Positions 1 through 5,096 are shown, counted from the stretch's first letter. The stretch is 6,636 nt of DNA from Candidatus Methanoperedens sp. (GCA_023249275.1 JAHFCV010000129.1:1-6636), one strand, 5' to 3'. Translations and numbers: made by a program. Notes: generated by a model not told the origin, from the letters alone.

Positions 1-1
1 A

Positions 2-562
2 AAGCCGTCTGGCAGGTTCAGGTGGTTTTTAGCTTCCATCCTTTTCGGGGCAAGGATAAGCGAGAAGATAGCGATGAGAACATACAGGACTTTTGAGAAA
101 TATGGTGTCCTGAGCCCTGAGAAAATACTGGATGCGGGCTGGGATGAGCTTGTGAGGATACTGGATGAAGGCGGGTATGTGAGGTATGATTTTTCAACAG
201 CAACGAAGCTGCTGGATATAATGAGGGAACTCAGGGAAAAATACGGTTCGCTTGAAGAACTTTATGCTCATTCGGGTAACACGGAAGAGCTGAAAAGCAA
301 GTTAATGGGATTTAAGGGGATTGGCGAGGTTACATCCCAGATTTTCTTGAGGGAGTTAAGAGGAGTGTGGAAGATAGATGTGCCTGTGTCCATTAAAGCC
401 GCTGAAATGGCTGAAAGAATGAACATTGCTCTTGGGGAGTTCGAGGGCGAGAAGCTGACGAGAGTGGAGGATGCGCTTGTGAAATTTTATTTGAGGTATG
501 GGAAAAAGGGAAAGCGGATGGATACTTTGGCGCCGGATATTCTGGCAGTAATGGAAAGTTAA
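2..562 (+). CDS. HhH-GPD superfamily DNA glycosylase-like protein (5' partial)
   Basis: This is the 3' part of a base-excision-repair type gene. The frame is open to the left edge, so 186 residues are visible. The ATG at 74 is probably internal: the 24 codons before it (with FRWFLASILFGARISEKIA) look like the first glycosylase helix. The helix-hairpin-helix that grips the DNA backbone is at about residues 78-95 counted from the ATG at 74 (LMGFKGIGEVTSQIF). The Asp expected to activate the nucleophile is in KIDVPVS (D102). The lysine that bifunctional EndoIII enzymes carry in LPGVGRKTA is a valine here (V86), and no cysteines are visible, so there is no C-terminal 4Fe-4S loop. I infer a monofunctional glycosylase or a non-lyase relative; substrate unknown. 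It ends with TAA 48 nt before the convergent gene at 611. Confidence 0.72.
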   Translation, partial: KPSGRFRWFLASILFGARISEKIAMRTYRTFEKYGVLSPEKILDAGWDELVRILDEGGYVRYDFSTATKLLDIMRELREKYGSLEELYAHSGNTEELKSKLMGFKGIGEVTSQIFLRELRGVWKIDVPVSIKAAEMAERMNIALGEFEGEKLTRVEDALVKFYLRYGKKGKRMDTLAPDILAVMES

Positions 563-569
563 TTCCAAA

Positions 570-581
570 ATGTTTAAACAT
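570..581. repeat. 12-bp perfect palindrome between convergent genes
   Basis: ATGTTTAAACAT is self-complementary and sits in the 48-nt gap between the tail-to-tail genes ending at 562 (+) and 611 (-). It could be a weak bidirectional processing or termination signal, or a protein site. There is no U-tract long enough to call a terminator, and AT-rich palindromes of this length can occur by chance. Confidence 0.3.
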
Positions 582-610
582 AACCATTTTCCGGCTATAA
601 ATAACGATTT

Positions 611-952
611 CTACTGTTCGACAATTGGATTACGACTTATCAATCCCCACATTTCTTTTCCCTCTGAGAGTGAACCCCTCGCACCGATTTCTATCAGCAA
701 TCGCCTACATTCTTCTTCATCAGTTCCAGTAACACGAGCCAACGTGGATAGATGTCGCCAGTTAAATCTATCGTCCTCTAGTAACTTTTTCAGCAAATCT
801 TTTCTCGGACCATTATGTTGCTTTTCAGCTTTATTCTCCTTATATTCATCAAACTTTCGCGGCCCCCAATAAGATGACACCATAGTTCCCACACAACCAA
901 GAATACCACCAATTATCCCTCCAAATATTGCCGCCAACAATTCATCACCCAT
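611..952 (-). CDS. Small membrane-anchored protein with winged-helix-like C-terminal domain
   Basis: The protein has 113 residues. Residues 5-27 form one hydrophobic segment rich in glycine (GGIIGGILG, overlapping GxxxG motifs), expected to be a membrane anchor that packs against itself or a partner. A charged linker (about 31-50) leads to a compact helical domain at 52-108 (LLKKLLEDDRFNWRHLSTLA, then RRLLIEIGARGS and GKEMWGLISR). That tail resembles small domains found fused to varied bacterial and archaeal membrane proteins and has a winged-helix-like pattern; I know no established function. It lies 4 nt after the stop of the zinc-finger gene (957-1319), so the two are probably one transcript and may act together. 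A weak AGTGA ribosome site overlaps the upstream stop. The opposite frame across this DNA lacks protein-like features. Confidence 0.7.
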   Translation of the reverse strand: MGDELLAAIFGGIIGGILGCVGTMVSSYWGPRKFDEYKENKAEKQHNGPRKDLLKKLLEDDRFNWRHLSTLARVTGTDEEECRRLLIEIGARGSLSEGKEMWGLISRNPIVEQ

Positions 953-956
953 TTAA

Positions 957-1319
957 TCACTCTCGTTTATCAAACTTCTTGACAATATCTAATTGAACGC
1001 CTTCTTCTTTTTCCTCTTCTCCATCTCTTTCTTTTTGCTTCTTCGTTCCGTCTCCCGTTTTTATTTCACCTTTCTCCATTTTATGTTCTAATTGAAATGT
1101 AGGTATTTTAAATGTCGCTGTTGTTTCCGTTCTTGCTGGAACACTCTTTTCATGTAATATCCAACAACTTTTATGAAAAATTCCTGTATTTGTAGTACGC
1201 CACATAGGGTCATCCCCAAAAAAATTGTGTCTTACTCTTTTTGAGACAGGTTTCCCACATAATGCACATTGCCCAAGTTTTATAATAGGTCTTCTGAAAG
1301 GTCTTCTAAAAGGTTTCAT
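957..1319 (-). CDS. Small treble-clef-like zinc-finger protein, hypothetical
   Basis: The protein has 120 residues and I recognise no named family. It begins with a repeated basic stretch (PFRRPFRRP, residues 3-11). A probable zinc site follows: C18 and C21 (CALCGK), then H49 and C52 in GIFHKSCW after about 27 residues, the spacing and Trp context of treble-clef fingers. The middle (about 60-78) may form beta strands. The tail (79-120) is a low-complexity charged segment rich in Lys and Glu (MEKGEIK, then EEEKEEG), probably disordered or coiled coil. It is the first gene of a two-gene minus-strand unit with the membrane protein at 611-952, gap 4 nt. No Shine-Dalgarno precedes the ATG; an A/T run on the minus strand (around 1346-1352) could be a TATA box for a nearly leaderless message. 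Possible roles include nucleic-acid or protein binding; not resolved. Confidence 0.6.
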   Translation of the reverse strand: MKPFRRPFRRPIIKLGQCALCGKPVSKRVRHNFFGDDPMWRTTNTGIFHKSCWILHEKSVPARTETTATFKIPTFQLEHKMEKGEIKTGDGTKKQKERDGEEEKEEGVQLDIVKKFDKRE

Positions 1320-1425
1320 AAACTATAAAATGTGTCTCACGCTTAAAAATCTATCTTAATTTACACCATTCTCATAATAATACATCTCCCAACACTGACG
1401 GTCAATCATCGTACATGCACCAATA

Positions 1426-1501
1426 CGCGAGCGCCCCGCACCCACGCGCGCCGCCAGAGGTGCGGGAACAAGCCCGCTGATGTAGACGGGGCGCCAGAGC
1501 G
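1426..1501. ncRNA. GC-rich foldable island, candidate structured RNA or mobile-element end
   Basis: In an otherwise AT-rich gene-free stretch, about 75 nt become strongly GC-rich and self-complementary. GCGCCCCG (1431-1438) pairs perfectly with CGGGGCGC (1487-1494). Inside, GCGGG (1462-1466) pairs with CCCGC (1473-1477) around a 6-nt loop. Alternatively CCCGCACC (1435-1442) pairs perfectly with GGTGCGGG (1459-1466), which excludes the first arrangement. CGC (1426-1428) and GCG (1499-1501) may extend the base. Strand is undetermined. Read on the plus strand, the codons ending at a TAG (1503-1505) give CGNKPADVDGAPER, faintly like the C-terminus of some IS605 TnpB proteins, so a decayed transposon end with omega-RNA scaffold is an alternative. 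No known RNA family is recognised. Confidence 0.35.
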
Positions 1502-1530
1502 ATAGGATGAAGCGAATAATACCAGAAAGA

Positions 1531-1545
1531 AATAAACCTATTTAT
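1531..1545 (+). promoter_or_regulatory. Candidate archaeal promoter of the 79-aa gene
   Basis: AATAAACCTATTTATG offers a purine/A-rich BRE-like stretch followed by a TATA-like CTATTTATG centred about 33 nt before the ATG at 1575. A weak ribosome site, AGTGAG, lies a few bases before the start. Confidence 0.35.
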
Positions 1546-1574
1546 GCCATTAGAATCATCATATTAGTGAGAAT

Positions 1575-1814
1575 ATGAAATCTGAATTTGATACCACTGT
1601 AGTTGAGAACATACCACAGGGCATTATAAAAGCAACAATCCAGCTTGCAGTTATCAAAGCCAAAAAATCTCCTCTCATAGAGTATATGCAGAAAAACATA
1701 AAGAGAGAAGTCGATATTAATGAAGTCAGAAGCAGGCTTGCCAAAATAAGCGGTTCCCTTTCACAAGAAATAATCGAAGGCAGAGCTGAAAGAACATACG
1801 CGGTTAATAAATGA
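1575..1814 (+). CDS. 79-aa hypothetical protein, antitoxin-like
   Basis: This is a small acidic/basic soluble protein with no membrane segment. The N-terminal half (about 5-40) reads as strand plus helix (GIIKATIQLAVIKAKKSPLI). The C-terminal helix (about 49-74) is VRSRLAKISGSLSQEIIEGR followed by AER. That kind of amphipathic tail, with R-x-x-L-x-K-I-x-G-S-L, is common in small VapB-type antitoxins, where it wraps around a PIN toxin; the assignment is inference from pattern only. Its stop overlaps an ATG in the ATGA arrangement (1811-1814) typical of toxin-antitoxin pairs, but the downstream frame reads only six codons before TAA. It may therefore be a solitary antitoxin, or not a TA component at all. 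The plus strand was preferred over a hydrophobic opposite-strand frame because of its start context and protein-like composition. Confidence 0.5.
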   Translation: MKSEFDTTVVENIPQGIIKATIQLAVIKAKKSPLIEYMQKNIKREVDINEVRSRLAKISGSLSQEIIEGRAERTYAVNK

Positions 1815-1831
1815 ACATGAAAAAAGCCTAA
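1811..1831 (+). pseudogene. Possible 5' remnant of a gene coupled to the 79-aa gene
   Basis: An ATG overlaps the previous stop by ATGA and reads MNMKKA before TAA at 1829-1831. Such a coupled start is how a PIN-type toxin gene usually begins, but no toxin-like sequence follows in any frame; instead repeat DNA starts within about 20 nt. It may be the stub of a partner gene lost by deletion or repeat insertion, or simply a chance ATGA. Confidence 0.22.
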
Positions 1832-1852
1832 AAAATGCGAACGGTTGGCGTA

Positions 1853-1936
1853 GAACACGGATTTACGCGGATGGTACGGATTGGCACAGATAAAAAAAAT
1901 CCGTGGACATCCGTCGAATCCGTGTCATCCGTGTTC
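1853..1936. repeat. 84-nt imperfect inverted repeat built of CGGAT/ATCCG units
   Basis: The outer 10 bp pair perfectly: GAACACGGAT (1853-1862) with ATCCGTGTTC (1927-1936). Moving inward, ACGGAT-type units recur every 9-10 nt on the left arm and ATCCGT units mirror them on the right, around an A8 run near 1882-1889. The sequence strongly resembles an interspersed intergenic repeat seen in many environmental bacterial and archaeal genomes (from memory, not searched). It can be read as a threonine/aspartate-rich peptide in one frame, which is often mis-annotated as a protein; I do not call one. A transcript would fold into a long hairpin. Confidence 0.75.
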
Positions 1937-1989
1937 AGCTTTGGGTTTTTGCACGTTTTCATACCAGAGCATAGGGGTTTATATTTTTT

Positions 1990-2014
1990 CTCTGTGTCCT
2001 CTGTGAACTCTGTG
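1990..2014. repeat. Three CTCTGTG units with 9-nt period
   Basis: CTCTGTG occurs at 1990-1996, 1999-2005 and 2008-2014, an exact 9-nt spacing, followed by GTTTTC. This is a second interspersed-repeat type, again familiar from environmental genomes, lying about 50 nt after the CGGAT inverted repeat. Together they fill much of the 368-nt gene-free stretch 1815-2182. The minus-strand reading TTEFTEDTEKK is repeat-derived, not a credible gene. Confidence 0.65.
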
Positions 2015-2043
2015 GTTTTCCAGATCACCAAATCCGAGCTTTT

Positions 2044-2077
2044 CACCTAAAGTGATATTTTTGAGCGACTTTAGGTG
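2044..2077. repeat. 10-bp-stem hairpin formed by an inverted GACTTTAGGTGCA copy
   Basis: CACCTAAAGT (2044-2053) is the exact reverse complement of ACTTTAGGTG (2068-2077), with a 14-nt AT-rich loop. The left arm could equally pair with the next direct copy at 2088-2097. It opens the repeat cluster upstream of the small gene at 2183. Confidence 0.6.
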
Positions 2078-2099
2078 CAGACAACAGACTTTAGGTGCA
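2062..2099 (+). repeat. Direct repeats GACTTTAGGTGCA, upstream pair
   Basis: The 13-mer occurs at 2067-2079 and 2087-2099, exactly 20 nt apart. The first copy is part of an 18-mer, TGAGCGACTTTAGGTGCA (2062-2079), that recurs beyond the small gene at 2552-2569. Confidence 0.75.
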
Positions 2100-2113
2100 A
2101 CCTCATGCCAGAA

Positions 2114-2130
2114 GAAAACGATTTATTTAA
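2114..2130 (+). promoter_or_regulatory. Candidate archaeal promoter (BRE + TATA) of the 94-aa gene
   Basis: GAAAACG (2114-2120) followed by ATTTATTTAA (2121-2130) fits a BRE/TATA pair. Transcription would start near 2150-2155, giving a leader of about 30 nt; GTGAT at 2176-2180 may serve as a weak ribosome site. Confidence 0.45.
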
Positions 2131-2182
2131 GGGGCGCATCTATTAAGATAAGGATTGAAAAAAGCATATAGATTGTGATAAA

Positions 2183-2467
2183 ATGTGGCATAAAGGCGGT
2201 ATTAGTAAATATTATCGATTGGGTAAGCTGCGTCTTCATATTCATAACGAACTTGATGGAGATAAGTCACGAAGTATTGATGTTAATCTTACCCCAGATG
2301 AAGCAGAAAGACTTGGAAACGAGATACTTGATGCTGTAAGTGAAGTAAGAAGAATTGAGAAAAAAAGGATAGAATTGGGTATGACTGAAGATGAATTTTA
2401 TATGGAGTTGCGTAGGTCAGAAAAGTTTAGACGACAGTGTAACTTCTTTGATAGTTTTTGGGGCTGA
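2183..2467 (+). CDS. 94-aa hypothetical soluble protein
   Basis: I do not recognise the family. The N-terminal half (about 9-36) looks like two or three beta strands (YYRLGKLRLHIHNELDG, then SRSIDVNLT), and the second half is helical: TPDEAERLGNEILDAVSEVR (37-56) continues into a long charged helix to about residue 83. It ends in an aromatic tail (FFDSFWG). It has no signal peptide or membrane segment and a single Cys (C87). It has its own promoter upstream, a hairpin just after its stop, and GACTTTAGGTGCA repeats on both sides, so it looks like a self-contained cassette between the repeat-rich stretch and glyS. Codons are AT-richer than glyS. A regulatory or mobile-element accessory role is possible but unsupported. 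Confidence 0.6.
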   Translation: MWHKGGISKYYRLGKLRLHIHNELDGDKSRSIDVNLTPDEAERLGNEILDAVSEVRRIEKKRIELGMTEDEFYMELRRSEKFRRQCNFFDSFWG

Positions 2468-2470
2468 AAA

Positions 2471-2516
2471 CATTCTATACATTACCTCAATGAGTAGAAT
2501 GCAAGAATAGATTTTT
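2471..2516 (+). terminator. Hairpin plus T-run after the 94-aa gene
   Basis: CATTCTA (2471-2477) pairs perfectly with TAGAATG (2495-2501). After a 2x2 internal loop, CATT (2480-2483) pairs with AATG (2489-2492) around loop ACCTC. A T5 run follows at 2512-2516. It starts 4 nt past the stop codon, where a terminator would be expected, though many archaeal terminators need only T-tracts. Confidence 0.4.
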
Positions 2517-2538
2517 AGAACAATTGATGCTTTATTTT

Positions 2539-2569
2539 GACTTTAGGTGCATGAGCGACTTTAGGTGCA
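2539..2569 (+). repeat. Direct repeats GACTTTAGGTGCA, downstream pair
   Basis: Two more exact 13-mer copies lie at 2539-2551 and 2557-2569, 18 nt apart. The second sits in the same 18-mer context (TGAGCGACTTTAGGTGCA, 2552-2569) as the copy at 2062-2079. The pair ends about 15 nt before the glyS promoter, so a bound protein could influence glyS; equally it could be a passive minisatellite. Confidence 0.75.
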
Positions 2570-2583
2570 AAGCTCCAAATCCA

Positions 2584-2598
2584 AGAAAGTATAATAAT
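2584..2598 (+). promoter_or_regulatory. glyS promoter (BRE + TATA), probably leaderless message
   Basis: AGAAAG (2584-2589) plus TATAATAAT (2590-2598) is a good archaeal BRE/TATA. The box is centred 28 nt before the glyS ATG and no Shine-Dalgarno precedes it, so transcription likely starts at or next to the start codon. Confidence 0.6.
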
Positions 2599-2621
2599 CT
2601 AAAACATATATTAAGCACCAC

Positions 2622-4385
2622 ATGGCTGACAAATACGAACAGGTGCTTGAACTTGCAAAGCGCCGGGGATTTATCTGGAATTCATTTGAGTTATACGGCG
2701 GCACAGCGGGCTTTTACGATTACGGTCCCCTTGGCGCCATGCTGAAACGGCGCGTTGAGAACATCTGGCGCGACATTTTCGTCATCAACGAAGGGTATTA
2801 CGAAATAGAATCGCCCACCATCGGAATAGAGGATGTCTTTATCGCATCAGGTCATGTCGGCGGCTTCTCGGACCCGCTCACCGAATGCCAGAAGTGCAAC
2901 GAAGCCTTCAGGGCAGACCATCTTGTCACGGATGTGGTGGACAATCCCGATACCCTGAGCGCGGATGAACTGACCGAAGTCATCGGCAAAAACGATATCA
3001 AATGCCCCGAATGCGGCGGAAAATTGGGGAAAGTCTATGAGTTCAACCTCATGTTCAAAACCTCAATCGGTCCGGGCGGAAAGCGCGCCGGCTACCTCAG
3101 ACCTGAAACAGCGCAGGGGATGTTCGTGGACTTCCCGCGCCTCCTTAAATTCTACCGCGACCACCTGCCTTTTGGCGCCACGCAGATAGGAAAAGCATAC
3201 CGCAATGAAATCTCCCCGCGCCAGGGTGTTATTCGCCTTCGCGAGTTCACGCAGGCAGAGGCTGAGATATTCATTGACCCGAGGGACAAGACGCATCCGA
3301 AATTCAAGGAAATCGCAGATATTGCGCTGAATCTGTTTTCACAGGAAGGGCAGGCAGCAGGCGAAATGCAGAAAATATCATTAGGCGATGCGGTTAAAAA
3401 TGGCATAATCGCCCATGAATTCCTTGCATATTGCCTGGCTCTGACTTACCAATTCCTCGTGCGCGTGGGAGTGTCGCCAGACAAATTGCGTTTCAGGCAG
3501 CACATGAAAGATGAAATGGCTCATTACGCTGCCGACTGCTGGGATGCCGAGATACTGAGCGAGCGGTTCGGATGGGTGGAAGTGGTGGGCATCGCTGACA
3601 GGACTGATTATGACCTGAAAGCCCATGCAAAACAGAGCGAGAAGGAATTAAACGTTTATGTTTCATACGATACTCCCAAAAAACTCGAAAAATTCGTTGT
3701 CAAACCAGACATGGGAGTACTTGGACCCATGTTCAAGGGAAAAGCAGGAAAGATTGCAAATGCCCTGAAAGCATTAAAACCTGAAGAACTGTCAGGGGAT
3801 GTCATAGAAGTGACAGTCGATGGCGAGAAAATCAATATCAATAAAGATTCCGTGAAATTCGAAACTGTAACAGAGGAAATTCACGGCGAGAATATAATAC
3901 CGCATGTTATTGAGCCATCATTCGGTATTGACAGGATTACATATTCTTTGCTTGAACACTCATATTTTGAAGAAGAGGCAAAAGAAGAGGAGGAAGAAGG
4001 AGAAGAGGGGGGAAAGGAGGAAATGCGTATAGTATTGCGCCTCCCTCCTGAGGTTGCGCCGGTACAGGCTGCCGTGCTGCCTCTCCTTACACGCGAGGAA
4101 CTCATAAAACCTGCAAACGAGATAGTTAAAAAGCTTCGCATCAAAGGGATTCTCGTTGCATTTGATGATTCCGGAACCGTAGGGCGGAGATATCGCAGGA
4201 ATGATGAAATCGGCACACCGTATTCGATAACCGTGGATTACCAGACGCTGGAGGACAGCACGGTTACAATCAGGGACAGGGATACCATGAAACAGGTGCG
4301 CGCCGGTATCAGTGACATCGCAGGCATTATTTACGACCTGATTTACGGCGGCAGCTCCTTCGGGGACGCAGGCAAGAAAGTTTAA
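2622..4385 (+). CDS. glyS: Glycyl-tRNA synthetase, archaeal/eukaryotic type
   Basis: This cytoplasmic class II enzyme charges tRNA-Gly with glycine using ATP; it is essential. At 587 aa it is full length. The N-terminus (SFELYGGTAGFYDYGPLG, from residue 21) is the family signature. Motif 2 spans about 191-217 (AYRNEISPRQG then LREFTQAEAEIF), and motif 3 is GIDRITYSLLEH (435-446). ADRTDYDLKAH (325-335) belongs to the active-site region. A zinc-ribbon-like insertion carries C89/C92 and C128/C131. The C-terminal anticodon-binding domain starts near 469 (RIVLRLPPEVAPVQAAVLPL). Between motif 3 and that domain lies an unusual acidic linker (450-467, 12 Glu of 18). The ATG at 2622 is chosen because the signature begins right after it and the TATA box is correctly placed. 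The kinase-like gene follows after 6 nt. Confidence 0.97.
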   Translation: MADKYEQVLELAKRRGFIWNSFELYGGTAGFYDYGPLGAMLKRRVENIWRDIFVINEGYYEIESPTIGIEDVFIASGHVGGFSDPLTECQKCNEAFRADHLVTDVVDNPDTLSADELTEVIGKNDIKCPECGGKLGKVYEFNLMFKTSIGPGGKRAGYLRPETAQGMFVDFPRLLKFYRDHLPFGATQIGKAYRNEISPRQGVIRLREFTQAEAEIFIDPRDKTHPKFKEIADIALNLFSQEGQAAGEMQKISLGDAVKNGIIAHEFLAYCLALTYQFLVRVGVSPDKLRFRQHMKDEMAHYAADCWDAEILSERFGWVEVVGIADRTDYDLKAHAKQSEKELNVYVSYDTPKKLEKFVVKPDMGVLGPMFKGKAGKIANALKALKPEELSGDVIEVTVDGEKININKDSVKFETVTEEIHGENIIPHVIEPSFGIDRITYSLLEHSYFEEEAKEEEEEGEEGGKEEMRIVLRLPPEVAPVQAAVLPLLTREELIKPANEIVKKLRIKGILVAFDDSGTVGRRYRRNDEIGTPYSITVDYQTLEDSTVTIRDRDTMKQVRAGISDIAGIIYDLIYGGSSFGDAGKKV

Positions 4386-4391
4386 GGGCGC

Positions 4392-5015
4392 ATGTTTCCA
4401 CTTTTATCTCGTGAACTTCGAAGAAAAGCCTTCCATATTACAGGTTCTCTTATTCCCGTGGGTTATTATTTTGTAACTAAAGAGACTGCCCTGATATTGC
4501 TTTCGTTTGTTAATGTAATTCTTCTGCTGGCAGAATGGCTGCGCCTGATAGGAAAAATAAAGTTGCCGCAAATTTTGTTGCGTCCGCATGAAGAAAAAAA
4601 GGTCGCTGCATATATTTATTTCCAGATGGCTGCTCTTTTTTCCATACTGGTATTTGATAAAACAATCGCCATAGCTGCATTACTGATGCTGGCGCTGGGA
4701 GACACTGCATCAGGGCTGGCGGGTGCGATGATGAACGGCGGAAATATCCGAAACAACGGCGCAAAAAACCGGGTTAAACCGATTCCGATAATGGCTGTGA
4801 TGTTCTCGGTATGTGTCCTTGTCGGGCTGGCTCTTCTAAGTTTACCGCTGGCGCCTGATATGACGAAATTATCTTTCGGAGTATATGCCGCCGGAGCGCT
4901 CGGGGCGACGCTGGGGGATGCAGTACCAGTAAGGATTATGGGCAGGCAGGTGGACGATAACCTGATGATACCCCTATTGGCAGGGGCGTTTATGACTGCT
5001 TCAGGTTTTATTTGA
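4392..5015 (+). CDS. CTP-dependent polyprenol/diacylglycerol kinase-like membrane protein
   Basis: This is an integral membrane protein of 207 aa in the dolichol kinase (Sec59)/Dgk1/phytol kinase superfamily, whose members phosphorylate lipid alcohols with CTP. About six or seven hydrophobic segments are visible (near 14-28, 32-50, 71-88, 90-111, 131-152, 161-178, 190-206). Family features are the N-terminal RELRRKAFHITG (7-18), ALGDTASGLAG (101-111) with G103-D104, GDAVPVR (175-181) and DDNLMIPLLAG (188-198). The glycine/lysine/serine loop after the GD motif is less typical here (KNRVKPIPIM). In an archaeon the substrate could be geranylgeraniol or another isoprenoid alcohol, or an ether-lipid precursor; this is inference. 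It starts 6 nt after the glyS stop without a convincing ribosome site, suggesting cotranscription and coupled translation. The glyS link is probably transcriptional convenience. Confidence 0.82.
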   Translation: MFPLLSRELRRKAFHITGSLIPVGYYFVTKETALILLSFVNVILLLAEWLRLIGKIKLPQILLRPHEEKKVAAYIYFQMAALFSILVFDKTIAIAALLMLALGDTASGLAGAMMNGGNIRNNGAKNRVKPIPIMAVMFSVCVLVGLALLSLPLAPDMTKLSFGVYAAGALGATLGDAVPVRIMGRQVDDNLMIPLLAGAFMTASGFI

Positions 5016-5057
5016 TTTTCGTAACCCATTCACCGCAGAATACGATTAAAACAAAAC

Positions 5058-5073
5058 CGAAAGGGATAATAAC
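5058..5073 (+). promoter_or_regulatory. Candidate pilin promoter
   Basis: CGAAAG (5058-5063) followed by GGATAATAAC (5064-5073) lies about 28 nt before the pilin ATG, nearly the same layout as the glyS promoter. The bases directly before the ATG are A/T only, with no Shine-Dalgarno, so a leaderless transcript is likely. Confidence 0.4.
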
Positions 5074-5096
5074 GGCGAATGATATTTTAAAAAAAA

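Larger units (their letters stand above)
1320..1574. other. Intergenic region between divergent small genes
   Basis: This holds the divergent promoters of the minus-strand zinc-finger gene and the plus-strand 79-aa gene, and the GC-rich inverted-repeat island in the middle. No credible protein-coding frame is seen. Confidence 0.6.
1815..2182. other. Gene-free repeat-rich region
   Basis: In order it contains the six-codon stub, the CGGAT inverted repeat, the CTCTGTG triplet, a hairpin and two direct copies of GACTTTAGGTGCA, and the promoter of the 94-aa gene. Open frames across it on both strands are translations of the repeats and lack gene-like starts. Confidence 0.65.

Noticed and set aside
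570..872. 100-codon plus-strand frame
   Set aside because: Opposes the membrane-anchored protein gene whose transmembrane segment and C-terminal domain are clearly protein-like.
1559..1858. Hydrophobic 99-codon minus-strand frame opposite the 79-aa gene
   Set aside because: It runs antisense to a better-composed plus-strand gene and into repeat DNA; its hydrophobicity follows from antisense reading of Lys/Glu-rich codons.
1835..2050. Overlapping open frames on both strands (71 and 72 codons)
   Set aside because: They are translations of the CGGAT and CTCTGTG repeats, with no promoter or ribosome site and the usual repeat-derived Thr/Asp/Glu-rich composition.
2062..2569. CRISPR array
   Set aside because: The repeated unit is only 13-18 nt, spacers are 5-7 nt within each pair, a gene lies between the pairs, and no cas gene is present.
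2524..2745. 73-codon frame overlapping the glyS start
   Set aside because: It runs through the direct repeats and glyS promoter into the conserved glyS N-terminus in another frame.
4616..5029. 137-codon minus-strand frame
   Set aside because: Shadow of the membrane kinase-like gene; no motif and rich in Ala/Ser/Pro/Ile as expected of antisense reading.
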